This document shows, piece by piece, positions 1-10,779 of a stretch of 64,000 bases of DNA (positions are counted from its first letter, which is position 1; every line of letters begins with the position of its first letter). Source of the stretch: Bidens hawaiensis (taxonomy: Eukaryota > Streptophyta > Magnoliopsida > Asterales > Asteraceae). The position numbers and the translations under genes are program-made. Below the pieces are notes generated by a model, which was given only the letters and a program-made list of their open reading frames with translations, was not told the origin of the DNA and searched no databases. Where the stretch lies: NCBI GenBank assembly GCA_021521415.1, contig JAIQDT010002997.1:1-64000 (forward strand), given 5' to 3'.

Positions 1-775
1 AGTTGATTACTAATAAATAAACAAATAGAATAAGATAAACAAATTAATCAAAAATAATATGATTTGTAACTCCTATATAATTTAATAGTTACCAAATAAA
101 GCAGATGAAAATTTTACTAATTTACCCCACTAATTAATTAAATGAAAAATAAAAAAAATTGTGATTGGTTGAAATGATTTCTCGCAATAACTTAATTTCT
201 CTCTTGTACTCAAGCGATATATATATATATATATATATGAGTGAGTTCACTGAAAAACTCCAAAAAGTGGAGAACATTTTTCCCAACACTCGGTCAATTC
301 ATCACATTCTTATGATGCACCCTCAATCACCTACATCATATCAGTTTTGTAATAAAAAAACTCTCAAAAAATTCAATAAAATTATAAAGCAAAAAGAAAT
401 AACAAATGTAAAAAAACCAAAATGTTTATCTAGGATCCCAGTTCAAATGATATAAAATAAAATAAAATATTTTAAAAAAAATCCGATAAATTAATTAAAA
501 AATATAAAAAACATAAAATATTAATTACACCAACTTGAAGAGATTTTGAAATTGAAAATATGTTCTTTTGACACCGCCTAAAAAAGAAATACCATAAATC
601 AGAAAGTTAGCAAATAAAACTTTATAAACGGTTAATAATGTTAGCAACATAAGAATTGAAAATTATCGATTTATGATTCATATTCTGATGATTGAATAAT
701 ACTAAAGCCTATAGATAAACATATAGATAACATGTTGATATTGACTTCTTCATTGTAGTTCTTACTGACCATTTA
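1..775. other. AT-rich intergenic DNA, no gene seen
   Basis: Very AT-rich sequence with no convincing coding region. It includes an (AT)n microsatellite of about 11 units at 217-238. The short open frame across it contains the microsatellite and has no recognisable domain. It flanks the left edge of the plastid-derived insertion. Confidence 0.6.
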
Positions 776-1270
776 TATTTCACTTAAAATAAAAAATATC
801 ATTTGATTTGGATGAACATTCAAATATTCCATTAGCTCATGAAAACCATTTGCAAACAGCTTATCGACTTCATGAACAGTGCTATAAGAATCAGTACTGA
901 ACATCCACTCTGTAATAGTACATGCTCTCACAGAAATAACACATTTTGGTTCAAGCATTTGCTCGTATAATCTCACTAAGGAAGGGGCCATTTTCATTGT
1001 TACTGTTCCGGTTGTTAAAATAAGGTCCGCTTGTCTAGGGCTCGATCATGGGACTAGTCCATAACGATCAAAATGGAATCGTGAGTCTATTAGTGAAGCA
1101 AATTCAGTGAAGCAACAACTGGTACCATAGAGAAGCGGCCATAAACAATATAGTCTTGACTAATTTGGATGATCATTTAATGTAGTTGAAATAACTGAAT
1201 TTTGGGGTTGTTCGATGAAATAAGGGAAACTCGATGGAATTCATAACTATCTCAATTTTTTCCGTTGTTT
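776..1270 (-). pseudogene. ndhK: Plastid ndhK copy in nuclear DNA (NUPT), degraded
   Basis: NdhK is the iron-sulfur subunit K of the plastid NAD(P)H dehydrogenase-like complex. The minus strand reads the NdhK start [14 protein letters not shown] from 1244, preceded by a relic of the longer N-terminal form. Further in are [18 protein letters not shown] and FSTDSYSTV. Stops and frameshifts interrupt it, one cysteine-region residue is changed, and similarity fades after VDKL near 860, where the NUPT probably ends. It lies directly after ndhC, as in plastid genomes. Not functional as read; the identity is secure from several conserved blocks. Confidence 0.85.
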
Positions 1271-1620
1271 CTTGTATTGTTCGAATATTCCATGCATAAA
1301 CTAAACCAACAATTAAGATAAGCACAAAAATTAAAGCTTCTACAAATACAGATACACCTAATACATCGAAACTCATTTCCCATGGATAAAGAAACACCGT
1401 TTCAACATAAAAAACAACAAAAACTAGAGCAAACATATAATAGCGGATATTGTAACCAAGCGTCGCCTATTGGTTCTATACCTGATTCATAACTAGAAAG
1501 CATCTCCGGTCCTTTGCTACTCGGGGCTAAAAATCCCGAAATGAAAAATACAAAAATAGGAATAAGACTTGATATTATCAGAAATGCCAAAAAAATATCG
1601 TATTCGTAAAGCAGAAACAT
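1271..1620 (-). pseudogene. ndhC: Plastid ndhC copy (NUPT), frameshifted
   Basis: NdhC is a three-helix membrane subunit of the plastid NDH complex. The minus strand starts at 1620 with [10 protein letters not shown] and keeps SSYESGIEP and GDAWLQ. It shifts frame near 1435 and continues with [32 protein letters not shown] and LILIVG. The C-terminal codons after VYAW are deleted, joining it directly to the ndhK leader. Hydrophobic membrane segments remain visible. Gene order ndhK-ndhC-trnV is that of plastid DNA. A frameshift and the missing end make it a dead nuclear copy. Confidence 0.88.
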
Positions 1621-2246
1621 AGATGCACTCATATAAACGTGGAAAATATATACCGGATTAGTAAATTCAACTTGAAAATTTTAAGTCGTTCATAACTGTT
1701 TAGTTAAAGTAAGAATTGTTTTTTGTCCAACCATCTAGTTTCCTTTTGCGGGACGTGGTTCCTTTCAGATTTATCGATTAAATCCTATTTTTAGTACATC
1801 GCTTTTGCTTGTTTTAGTTATAGTTAAAACTAACTATTGCTCTTATCCAAATTCTCTTTTTTGCATCTCAATATTACCGAGAATTCTCTCTATAGAAAAG
1901 GGATTCTAAATAGAATTCTCTTTTTTTTTTTCGAATTTTGAATTCTATTTATTAGTTATTATAAATTGGTCGAAATTGAAATTGATTTTTTTTTTGTATC
2001 CTTTTTATTTTATTATCTTTATAGAATAGATTAAATTTCCTTTTTTTATGAATATGTCATTTTATCTCTTTTTTATTAGTGGCTTAAAATAGAACAAGTA
2101 GTCGATGTAAGAGAATGTAGATGAATTTTCGTTAGAATAGAAGGGTCAAGGGTCTTGGTATATTACTTTTATTAGAATCCAATCCCAATGGAGGATTTTC
2201 TATCGAAATAGAAGACTACGTCTAAATAAGGTGTATTAAGCCCATT
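1621..2246. other. NUPT: plastid ndhC-trnV spacer
   Basis: AT-rich spacer with T runs between ndhC and the first LTR insertion. Its position between ndhC and trnV fits the plastid intergenic spacer. No coding region seen. Its last five bases, CCATT (2242-2246), are the target-site duplication of the LTR that follows. Confidence 0.55.
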
Positions 2247-2732
2247 TGTAAGGCCCCGGTCCCGGTGCCCTATTTTAGCATTGGATTTACTAATAAACAC
2301 AGTTTTTAATATCAGAGTTAATTAAAACTTCTCACGGAATATTAAACTTCAACCATATATATTACATAACATTCAAATCTTGTCTTAAATAAGCATTCTT
2401 TGTATTTTAAGATAAAACATAAGTCTTTAAAATGTCATAACATTTTTCCTTAAGATGCCAGTGTCTTCAATTCCATGCTCATTTTACTCACCGGTGTGCA
2501 TACTAGAAGTCAGCTACGCTGAGTGAGTTCTAGTTAATCATACAACATACAATACATTAATAATTACATACTTAACCTTTTTTGCTTCCTTTTATGCACA
2601 TGCATACATACTTTCGTTCATACTTTATACTTTCATACCTTCTTTCATTATACACTTACTTACCCTCATACTTTCTTTCTTTCATATTCATACCTTACGT
2701 TTTAAAGAGCATTACGCCATACTTTCCTAGAG

Positions 2733-2893
2733 TATTATTAGGGCCCAGTTCCCTCTTGCCTTGAATAGTATTAGGGCTCGGTTCCCTCTTCCCTCAAAAT
2801 TATTAGGGTTCGGTTCCCTCTTGCCTCCAATATTATTAGAGTTTGGTTCCCTCTTGCCTCGAATATTATAAGGGTTCGGTTCCCTTTTTCTTC
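2733..2893. repeat. Tandem repeat (about 33 bp) in solo LTR, slot B
   Basis: About five degenerate copies of a unit reading 'attagggttcggttccct' plus 'cttgcctcgaatatt'. It occupies the position between the 'gctacgctgagtg' block and the block containing 'gcaatatcc'. Other LTRs of the family have unrelated repeats at this position. Confidence 0.8.
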
Positions 2894-3154
2894 TATATAC
2901 CTTACCTTACCTTTATTGTCTTTATAGTATAATATTCATACATACTCATTTCATACTTACTACACATTACCTTCTTTGTCAATACGTGCAATATCCAAAG
3001 ATCGTTCCCGTACCGTCAAACATGCATTCATAACATACATATAACCATCACATTTATCATTATGGCATACACTTACCACTTAAGGCAAGTGTATTAACAA
3101 TCACATTGAGTATGCACATAGCCCCGATAACATAACAAGGAAATGGGGCTAGAA

Positions 3155-3160
3155 ACTCAC
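3155..3160 (-). promoter_or_regulatory. Predicted splice donor in LTR leader
   Basis: On the minus strand the sequence is ATAG then GTGAGT, followed by TTCTAGCCCC. The same GTGAGT is kept at the homologous place in the other family LTRs (9009-9014, 40829, 44944). Confidence 0.45.
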
Positions 3161-3332
3161 CTATCTTCTGTTTCTTTATGAGTTAATTGTGATTCCTTTC
3201 TTTAACTGGGCTCGGCTAACTGTATATCATTATATGCTTTAATTAACCAGACCTAAACTCATTATTTAAGTTTCAGTGAAATGGTTACGTCTGGTCCATC
3301 TTAATCAAGTATCTATATTTGCCTTTCACTGT

Positions 3333-3711
3333 ATTCGAATACATTTATATTATTTGTATTCGAATGTACAATATTTGTATTATCTTCCGTTCTTCCTTTA
3401 TGTATTCGAATATGACAATATCCACATAGTATTCGAATAGGACTTGTATCCATATAGTAATCGAATTTGCCATGTATTCGAACTGATGATGTGTTAGCAT
3501 ATAACTACTTGTATTCGAATTCCCATGTGTTCGAATGGGCAACATTGTATAATCCTTCTTTCTTTCTTTCTTTCCTTTCTGTATTCGAAATTCTCCTTGT
3601 ATTCGAATAGAATACATGATGGGACTTGTATTGGTATGACTATATGTTAGAATATCAATTGTATTCAAGTTCCCCTATATATATTCGAATAGGAAGGTTT
3701 TATTCGAATGA
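3333..3711. repeat. Palindromic TATTCGAATA word array in solo LTR, slot A
   Basis: About ten matches to ATTCGAA, most within the self-complementary word TATTCGAATA, spread irregularly over about 380 bp with diverged versions such as TAATCGAAT and GTTCGAAT. It lies between the leader stem-loop and the TATA box, in what would be the transcribed leader. Confidence 0.85.
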
Positions 3712-4286
3712 TAGGCCATTCTAATACACCCCTTGGTTTCTGTACACTCTTATTTTCATTATCGCTATATATGTTCTAACATCTTAACTCGTATTATGGC
3801 ACCATGTCATCCTTTAACCGTTTACACTCCTTCCCTAGCCTAAGATCTAGTCCGGGTGTCAATAAATCTTGAGCCTTTATTGATCCCAAACACGTTTAGG
3901 CTAGATCTAGGGTTTTTAACATGGGTCGTATGCGCTAACAAGTTCGTTAAGTCCATTTTTAGCTTCAAGTTTACATTTTTATGATACATCTATACCCGAT
4001 TTGCTCTAGGGCTAAGTTTTATGGCAAATCGTTCTTGAAAACATAATCTTTAAGTGTAAAGAACATACCTTTTTATGTTTTTTGACTATGGTTAGCTTCG
4101 GTATGAAACTTTAGGGTTGTATCTTGCTTGAACAATCATGTTCTACAAGAATCCAAGCTCGGTTTGGCCTGATCTTGGTCTTGGGTCACGGCCGATTGGG
4201 ATGGGGTGTATGTGTTTGTTTTAGAGTGTGTAGGGAGGCTAGGAGATATGAATGAGAGATTTAGGGTTTTAGGGAGGTTTAAGGAG

Positions 4287-4294
4287 TATTTATA
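4287..4294 (-). promoter_or_regulatory. LTR TATA box (TATAAATA)
   Basis: TATAAATA on the minus strand, about 160 bp inside the LTR 5' end. The same box occurs at 10405-10412, 40014-40021 and 44129-44136 in the related LTRs, so it is probably the U3 promoter. Confidence 0.7.
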
Positions 4295-4454
4295 CTCTCT
4301 TAAGCCCATGGACCTAAGGCCAATACCATCCCTTATTCCATCTTTCCCCAACCAAGTTCATACTCTTTTATTTTATATAACTTAATTAAATATTTACACA
4401 CCGTTAAACAAACGCATTTCTTTTATTAATTATTATCAAAAGTAGTATGTTACA

Positions 4455-4920
4455 CCATTTTACGTTGTTGACAATGTTTACAATGAAACTTAGCATTAGC
4501 AAAGATATTAGTTTTTTCAAACTTGATCTTGTGCACAAAATTGGGGTTGGGTTAGGTTGGAGTTTTTAACCAGACTCGTGCTATGATACAAAATTCACTA
4601 GAATTGGATATACCAAAGAAGGGCAGCATAATTAACTCATTGATTTCGGACAGGGAAATAGGAAAATTCCTTCCATACGAATTTTCCTACGAAGAGTAAT
4701 GAGGAAAATTTTGCTTGTTTATCCACAACTATAAAAAGATCAATTGGGTCCATTGAAAAAAAATGAGTTTTGCTTTCCCAATGAATGGGCTTATAGGAAT
4801 GATTGTCTTTTGATGAAGCAATCAGTCAGCTAAAACAATAACAAGGAAAATCAATTAAAAAAAGATACAATTATTTGTATTCGAATATTTATTCGTGAAT
4901 TGTTTGAAGTGTGTAGGGTC
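4455..4920. other. NUPT: continuation of plastid spacer to trnV
   Basis: The second TSD copy CCATT is followed by AT-rich spacer that leads directly into the trnV-UAC 3' exon. No coding region seen. It resumes the plastid sequence interrupted by the LTR. Confidence 0.6.
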
Positions 4921-5558
4921 TAGGGCAATACGGACTCGAACCAAAGACCTTCTCGGTAAAGCAGAACAAATTGATTATTATCAAAATGATATGAACTATT
5001 TTAAAGACCCAACATGCATGATTTGTGCATTGGGCTCATTCATTAACTGACAGAAATATCAACTAGTCCGCCATTTTAATTTTTGACAGAAAAATAAGAA
5101 GATGGCTCCATGTGCTCTAAGTCATTATGTTGATTCAGATTCATGAACACTACCAAAGTTTTTTAAAGGGGGTTATCTTGACGTAGGTTTGCCTCTAGCC
5201 TAGATTAACTTACCAGATTAACTTAAGTGAAATGAGGTCTCTATCGCTCTACTTTAAATTCAAATATGAAACTTCATACACCTTAAATTTCATAGAACGA
5301 AAAGGGGTTTTTTTGAGGCCCTGATAATTAGCCTAGCATTGAATAGACTAGGTATTCACCTTATCAATATATCAAATCTACGGTGGGGTCTGTTTGGCAC
5401 CTAACTGGGCACCTAATCGGACCAAACCCGTGTCAGGCTATTGTTCTCTTCTTCCCTAAAATTTATCGAGTAAGACATCGATTTATCAATAAGATCAATT
5501 TTTTTGATTGCATAGCGCGCGTATAAACGAGGTGCTCTACCAACTAAGCTACAACCCT
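4921..5558 (-). pseudogene. trnV-UAC: Plastid trnV-UAC copy with group II intron (NUPT)
   Basis: The 3' exon is 4921-4955 (minus; contains GGTTCGAGTCCGTATTGCCC). The 5' exon is 5521-5558 (minus; GTAGAGCACCTCGTTTATAC). They are separated by about 565 bp, close to the usual plastid trnV intron length. Compared with the usual plastid tRNA, the acceptor stem and D arm carry several substitutions and the D loop has lost one base, so it is a nuclear relic. It lies between ndhC and trnM, as in plastids. Confidence 0.88.
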
Positions 5559-5718
5559 TAGTGCTTATAATACATATTTTATTATGTTGATAATTTCTTG
5601 TCAAGATGACTATTCCATGATCCAAGATCATATTGATCAGTATTGCTTCTAAGTAATATGAATTTTATAATCCATCGACTGGAGGAGTCCCTTTTGGTTT
5701 TGTTTGTGAAGATAAATG

Positions 5719-5791
5719 ACCTACTTAACTTAGCGGTTAGAGTATTGCTTTCATACGGCGTGAGTCATTGGTTCAAATCCAATAGTAGGTA
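5719..5791 (+). pseudogene. trnM-CAU: Plastid trnM-CAU copy (NUPT)
   Basis: A 73-base tRNA reading ACCTACTTAACTTAGCGG at its start, anticodon CAU in the context CTTTCATACGG, T-arm GGTTCAAATCC and 3' end AGTAGGTA. Only about three substitutions from the common plastid form are apparent by eye, in the D arm and anticodon stem. The strand is opposite to trnV and atpE, as in plastid genomes. The copy could still fold, but sits in nuclear DNA without CCA. Confidence 0.88.
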
Positions 5792-6010
5792 GAACTTATT
5801 AGATACCGCGGTCAATGGTATCTAATAAACTTTTATACCCATTTTATTAGTAATCTTTTTTTTTACCTTTTCTATTTATTTTTCATTGCATAAAAATGTG
5901 ATTATAAAAATATGATTCCGCTTGATTGTATTTAATCGACCGAATCAAGTCAAACAAAACAACCAAATATAGGGTGTGCAAATTAATGATTATTAGAACA
6001 CACCGATTGG

Positions 6011-6153
6011 TTATGAAATGGCGTTGATAGCCTCTACTCGTGTCCTAGCCCGTCGTAGAGCTAGATTTGCTTTAATTGTTTGTCTCTTTCCTTCAACTAT
6101 TCTCAAAGCATCTTCCGCTATTCTATAGGTTTGCTGAGCTTCTTGTGGATCGA
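6011..6153 (-). pseudogene. atpE: Plastid atpE, C-terminal part (NUPT), split by an LTR
   Basis: AtpE is the epsilon subunit of plastid ATP synthase. The minus strand encodes the C-terminal two-helix region (PQEAQ, then [14 protein letters not shown] and a stop at 6011). The gene is cut at the codons for IDPQE by the LTR insertion. ATCGA at 6149-6153 is repeated at 10560-10564, where the N-terminal part resumes. Confidence 0.9.
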
Positions 6154-6467
6154 TGTAAGGCCCCGTTCTCGGTGCCCTACATTGGCGTTGGATTTACTCA
6201 TAAACTCAGTTGTAAATATCAGAGTTAATTAAAACTTTCGCGGAATAATAATAAAGATCAACCATTCATTACAAATATTCATAAATTGTCTTATAAAACA
6301 TAACATAAAATATAATATCAAATTACCATGACAAATCTTCAGATGTCAGCCTCTTCGGATCCTGTCATGTATCCTCCTCAGGCCAGCTGTCTCAGTATAT
6401 TTTCATGCATGCATACTAAAAGTCTGCTACGCTGAGTGAGTTCTAGTTAATCAGGTAACATACAATA

Positions 6468-8451
6468 TATAACAACTCGGGTTTTCCAAATCTAAACTAT
6501 ATGACCCGTTTTCATTTTCGGAAAATTTTAATTAATAAACGTTACAATTATCGAGTTAGTATTATTTGATTCTTATTATTTATTACATGTATTTAATTTA
6601 ACTATAATGGCTTTCAAGTATATACAAAAATGACCATAAACAATAACTTTAACCCTATATGTTTCCAATTTCATACTACAAGGACTAAACTGAAAATATT
6701 GCTATAACCCTTTTCACCAAACGGAAATCCACGATCCAAACCCGTATCCACTTTTAGTTTCTTGAACCCGAATTCAAGAAATGGTATCTTGGGCCACAAT
6801 TTTCGTTCTATAGTTGGAATTACGTCAATAATATTATTCCTCATACCATAATCGGCCTTCCCCGACATTTGTGTTTAGGAAACAAGATCCGTATTAATAT
6901 GTATTGATTTCATTATCGAACCGTCTTGACACGTCTTCTCTTATGAAAGCTATCGATCACCATAATACAATTAAACTTCCAGAAACGTTCTCATAACCCT
7001 CGCCTATCATAGCCCTATATTCAATTGCATTGTCGTTGCTGTTTGATGCGTGTCCTTGATCCACTCTAGCCGGCCCCTGTAACCATCAATTAAACATCGA
7101 ATAATCATCCTTACAGGTATTGTTACATATGGTTTTGATCGCGAGTCTATGTAGATCAAAAGCCCTAAGTTGTTTTGATTAATTATACACGTATTGGATC
7201 AATTTGAAATCTAGGGTTTTGTTCAAATACAAGTTGTTTCTGTTATTGTTTATAATTATATGAAACGAGTTTTGAATGTAAGATGCTGGTTAGCCCAGCA
7301 GGTTAGACACAAGAGTATGGGGGGCAGGTCGCAGGTTCGACCCCCCTGCACCCCCGGGTTTTTAGATATTTTTATTTAATTCTTTAAATCATTAAGTAAT
7401 TATATTGATAATAATAATATCCACATAAAACCATTTTTTTTATGAAAACCGACTTTATAATACTCGTTTAACCCACGTTTTCGTTCGTGTATATACATAT
7501 GTGTATATGATATATATACATATATATATACTTAAAAATCTAATATCTATATTAAAAAAATCAAGTAAAGTATCTATATATATTTATATTTATAAGAATA
7601 AAAGTAATATTTTCCAAGATGTGTTTTATTAAGTTAACTATTCATTTATTTTATAAATCCTTATATAATATCATGTTATTATAATATTTACTTATTAATG
7701 ATTATCGAGTTGCTGTAATCAATTTTAAATCGTTACTTAAGCGTATTCGTTACTCTCGATTTCTCATAGGCTTTAACGTTCGCGTGTGATTCTTTTCCTC
7801 ATTCTCAATATCTTAATTATCCTCGTTCGTCTTTAAGGTGAGTACCACATTCCCCTATTTTACTTGTTTTCTCACGTTTTGGGGACATATGCGTAAATAT
7901 ACTTTTCACATATTCTTATACACAAAAAAGCAACTTTGTCTTATGTGTTAACAACTTATACCTTACTTGTTTATGTGCTTATTGCTTTGTATGCTTTCGC
8001 ATTCGGAGAGGTCCAACATAATCTCAGTCTAGTATGATCATACGCCAGTCGTTAGCCTTTGTGCTTCTCGACGTCTCAGTTATACTTGCTCATTTGGTTA
8101 TTTTGTTATTCTTATATGACTTGTTGCAGCTACGTATTTTATTATATATACTATATGTACAAACTAAACTGGTGTGTTGCTCACTCAACATGTGTTGTTG
8201 ACAAAACTTTATTTTATACGCATATGCAGGTTGGTGAAGACTTAGTGAAGAATTTAGCTAGAAGAATATTTTAATCAATAAATATAAAATTTGTATTGTT
8301 GTATGAATTATGTATTTGTTTGTATTTGATTTATTTGATAATTGAATTCAATTAATAGATATTGTCATTTAAATATTGTGCGTGATAGTAACCTTGAGAG
8401 CTGTGGCAATCAGTTCGCGCCCAGGCATTTCCGCTAGGTTGGGGTGTGACA
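6468..8451 (+). mobile_element. Nested solo LTR of a second family (TATAACAACTCGG..GGTGTGACA)
   Basis: A 1,984-bp insertion within the outer LTR. It starts TATAACAACTCGGG (probably a mutated TGTAAC) and ends GGTTGGGGTGTGACA. Flanks CAATA (6463-6467) and CGATA (8452-8456) are a five-base duplication with one mismatch. The plus orientation is inferred from a leader motif AAGGTGAGT and 'cccc..acgttttgggg' (7836-7880), which parallels the forward-oriented LTR at 40826. It holds the tRNA-like unit at 7283-7355 and a TA-rich simple repeat at 7488-7532. No coding region seen. Confidence 0.75.
7283..7355 (+). repeat. tRNA-like unit with A and B boxes (SINE-like) in nested LTR
   Basis: TAGCCCAGCAGG at 7291-7302 fits the RNA polymerase III A-box consensus TRGCNNAGYNGG at every position. 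GGTTCGACCCC at 7334-7344 fits the B box GGTTCGANNCC. The spacing of about 31 bases is normal for a tRNA gene. The anticodon arm is not tRNA-like and the T-stem is irregular, so this is probably a tRNA-derived SINE head or an LTR-resident derivative rather than a working tRNA gene. Confidence 0.55.
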
Positions 8452-8598
8452 CGATACATACACTTACTTTCATATATGCATCCGAAGACGCATATTATAT
8501 ACTTTACCTATTTACCTTTCTTTTGTACATACATTTATTCATACGCACATTCTTTCATACTTTCATGCTACATACATAACCATCTTTACCATCTTAGA

Positions 8599-8718
8599 TA
8601 TTGTTTGGGTATGGTCCCTTCTATCTCAGATATTTGTAGGGTCTTATCCTTTCTATCTCAGATATTATTAAGGTCTTGTCTCTTCTATCTCAAATATTTG
8701 TAGGGTCTGGTCCCTTCT
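8599..8718. repeat. Tandem repeat (about 31 bp) in LTR, slot B
   Basis: About four copies of a unit including 'tctcagatatttgtagggtc' and 'tggtcccttcta'. It occupies the same slot as the 33-bp repeat at 2733 and the 54-bp repeat at 41149 but has an unrelated sequence. Confidence 0.8.
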
Positions 8719-9008
8719 TTCCATACAACCATACATTCACTTCTTTACACGTACATTGTATTGTTTACGTTCATACATACTCTTAATCATTCACGTATAT
8801 TTCATGCATCTTATATAAAACTCACCTTTCCTGGCGACACATGCAATATCCGAAGATCGTTCACGTACCGACAAGCATTCATTCACATTCTCAATCACTA
8901 TCGCATAATTCATATAAGGCAACACTTACCACTTAGGGTAAGTGTATTGACTAATCACATCGATTATGCACACAACCTCGAAAATATAACAAGGAAATGG
9001 GGCCAGAA

Positions 9009-9014
9009 ACTCAC
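9009..9014 (-). promoter_or_regulatory. Predicted splice donor in LTR leader (CAG/GTGAGT)
   Basis: The minus strand reads TTCAG then GTGAGT, a full consensus plant 5' splice site, at the position homologous to 40829 and 3155-3160 in the related LTRs. Confidence 0.5.
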
Positions 9015-9130
9015 CTGAACTCGGTCCCTCTCATAGTTAATAGTAACTCCTTTCTTTAACTGGGTATGGCTAATTGTATAACAATTACACGTATCAATCA
9101 ACTACCATATCGTATTTTTAATTTAATATA

Positions 9131-9601
9131 ACCCTCAACGAACGGGGGTCCGGGGGAAGCGCCCCTAGTAGCGGGGTTCTAGGGGAGGCAGTCCCTAGCG
9201 GGGTCCAAGGGGCAGAGCCCCTGGTTGGAAAAAATTTTATTTTCATTAAATTTTCTAAACAAATGTTTCATTAAAATTTCTTAAATGATTATCTAATTCG
9301 TTATCCCATTCGTTATAACCAATGGCTTGATCTGAGATGAATGAGTACATAACGGACCCTCAACGAATGGAGACCGGGGGAAGCGCCCCTAATAGCGGGG
9401 TTCTAGGGGCCGCAGCCCCTAGCGGGGTCCAAGGGGCAGAGCCCCTGGCTGGAAAAATTTTATTTTCATTAAATTTTCTTAACAAATGTTTCATTGAAAA
9501 TTCTTAAATGATTATCTTATTCGTTATCCCTTTCGTTATAGCGAATGCTCCTATTCGTTATAACCAATGGCTTGATCTGAGACGAATGAGTACATAACGG
9601 A
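9131..9601. repeat. Direct tandem duplication of about 225-245 bp inside LTR
   Basis: Units 9131-9355 and 9356-9601 both start ACCCTCAACGAA and contain a GC-rich core ('gggaagcgcccct', 'gcggggttctaggggc', 'aaggggcagagcccct') followed by AT-rich sequence and 'cgttataaccaatggcttga'. The second unit has about 20 extra bases built from the ATTCGTTAT word. Confidence 0.85.
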
Positions 9602-9860
9602 TGGCTAAGGCCATTTGTACTTTCTATTAGATGAATGAGGGCTCATTCGTTATAAGAGCATGCAAGTGTATCTTATAGCGAATGGTTTATTCGCTGTCTT
9701 AACATGGCGAACGGGAGATAACGAATGACGAATGCCATTCGTTAATTTTGTAAGAAGATTGAGAGGTTCATTCGTTATCAAGGACACGCGAATGAATCAT
9801 ATTCGTTATGACTGTTTAACGAATGATCGGCGACTCGTTTAACATAGCGAATGAGTATCA
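9280..9860. repeat. ATTCGTTAT / ATAACGAAT inverted-word array in LTR, slot A
   Basis: Some twenty copies of CATTCGTT or its complement AACGAATG, in both orientations, partly inside the tandem duplication. Same LTR slot as the TATTCGAATA array at 3333-3711 and the TTCGCC array at 40377, but a different word. Confidence 0.8.
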
Positions 9861-10404
9861 GTTCTTTTCCAATCTTTGACTTAGAGGTTAAAGTCAAAAT
9901 CGTCAAGAACACAGATGGGTCCACTTGAACCAGATCTACGATTAAACTTCAAATCATGATGAAACAACACCATTTTGGTATCAATGGGTTCGCATACCCA
10001 GCGCCTTCAAACCCTAATCAACCAATCATCCAAATATTATGTTTTAAATGGTGCGATTGATTCATATATACATACGGCTCATTTACCCTCGATTAATCTA
10101 TCAAATGTTAATGAATTTTACTGAGGAGCATTGCGTTTGTTTCGTCTTTATCATTTGTATAGATATAGGAATATTAAACGAGCCGAACAAGTGTGTCATA
10201 AAATACGTACCTTTAACGAGTCGGTTTCGTGAACACGATCTAGTCTTGATGTAGGTTTTGGCTCGTTACGATGTTCTAACACTATCAAGCTCAGGTTCTC
10301 AACTTCGGATCTTGGTTCAGGATAAAGGAGGGTGTGTGTGTTTTTGAAGGTGTAGGCTAAAGTGTAGAGATGGATAAATATGGAAAGGATTAGGGTTTAA
10401 GGGG

Positions 10405-10412
10405 TATTTATA
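10405..10412 (-). promoter_or_regulatory. LTR TATA box (TATAAATA)
   Basis: TATAAATA on the minus strand within 'gagtataaataccc', about 150 bp from the LTR 5' end, matching the box in the other family LTRs. Confidence 0.7.
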
Positions 10413-10559
10413 CTCCCTTAAGCCAATGGATCTAAGGTCCATTCCATCTTTTAAAGTCCAAGCCCACCCTCTAATAGTTTATTGATCTAAACTAATACAC
10501 GACACGTGAATAGCAAACGAAATTTCCTTTATTAATATTATTGAAAGTAGGATGTTACA

Positions 10560-10776
10560 ATCGATGTCACTACTTGTGTCTGCATCATTTACTAAGACAG
10601 TGATTTCATTAATACCTATTCTAGCAAAACCGCCCATCAGAGCCATCGTTAGCCATTGGTCGTTAAGGCGTATTCTTAAAATACCTATATCTACTACTGT
10701 GGCAATAGGAGCGTGATTTGGTTATACGCCAATTTGTCCACTATTAGTAGATAAAATGATTTCTTTCACTTCTCTT
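10560..10776 (-). pseudogene. atpE: Plastid atpE, N-terminal part (NUPT)
   Basis: The minus strand from 10775 encodes EVKEIILSTNSGQIGV, then after one premature stop [32 protein letters not shown] and NEIT.LVNDA, ending at ID where the LTR cut the gene. The first 18 or so codons are missing: plastid similarity stops at 10776, where unrelated DNA leading to a Copia LTR begins. This is the right edge of the plastid insertion. Confidence 0.9.
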
Positions 10777-10779
10777 AAG

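Larger units (their letters stand above)
2247..4454 (-). mobile_element. Solo LTR of the Gag-only Ty3-like family, TSD CCATT
   Basis: The element begins TGTAAGGCCCCGG and ends ATGTTACA on the plus strand, so it lies in minus orientation (TGTAAC..CTTACA). Perfect 5-bp target duplications CCATT flank it at 2242-2246 and 4455-4459. Blocks shared with the complete element at 39865-46002 include the terminal CCTTACA end, the conserved 'agtcagctacgctgagtg' block, the leader stem-loop at 3067-3094 and a TATAAATA box. It differs from the other copies in its two internal tandem-repeat zones. No internal region or second LTR is present, so it is a solo LTR left by LTR-LTR recombination. It split the plastid insertion. 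Confidence 0.9.
6154..10559 (-). mobile_element. Solo LTR of the Gag-only family inside atpE, TSD ATCGA, with a nested LTR
   Basis: It begins TGTAAGGCCCCG and ends GATGTTACA, in minus orientation, flanked by perfect duplications ATCGA (6149-6153 and 10560-10564). Without the insert at 6468-8451 it is about 2.4 kb, against 2.2 kb and 2.0 kb for the other copies. Shared blocks are the 'gctacgctgagtgagttc' block (6427-6444), the 'gcaatatccgaagatcgt' block (8838-8872), the stem-loop (8922-8945), the splice-donor site (9009-9014) and the TATA box (10405). The two repeat zones again differ from the other copies. Confidence 0.9.

Noticed and set aside
5719..5791. trnM-CAU as a functional nuclear tRNA gene
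   Set aside because: It is the plastid type, flanked by plastid spacers, and carries substitutions; it has no sign of nuclear Pol III selection beyond inherited boxes.
3333..9860. Possible CRISPR-like array because of regularly repeated short words
   Set aside because: Plant nuclear DNA; the words are irregularly spaced and palindromic, without unique spacers of constant size. They are LTR minisatellites.
776..10776. Window as part of a plastid genome
   Set aside because: The plastid genes carry stops, frameshifts and deletions and are interrupted by nuclear LTRs with target duplications, so this is a nuclear copy.
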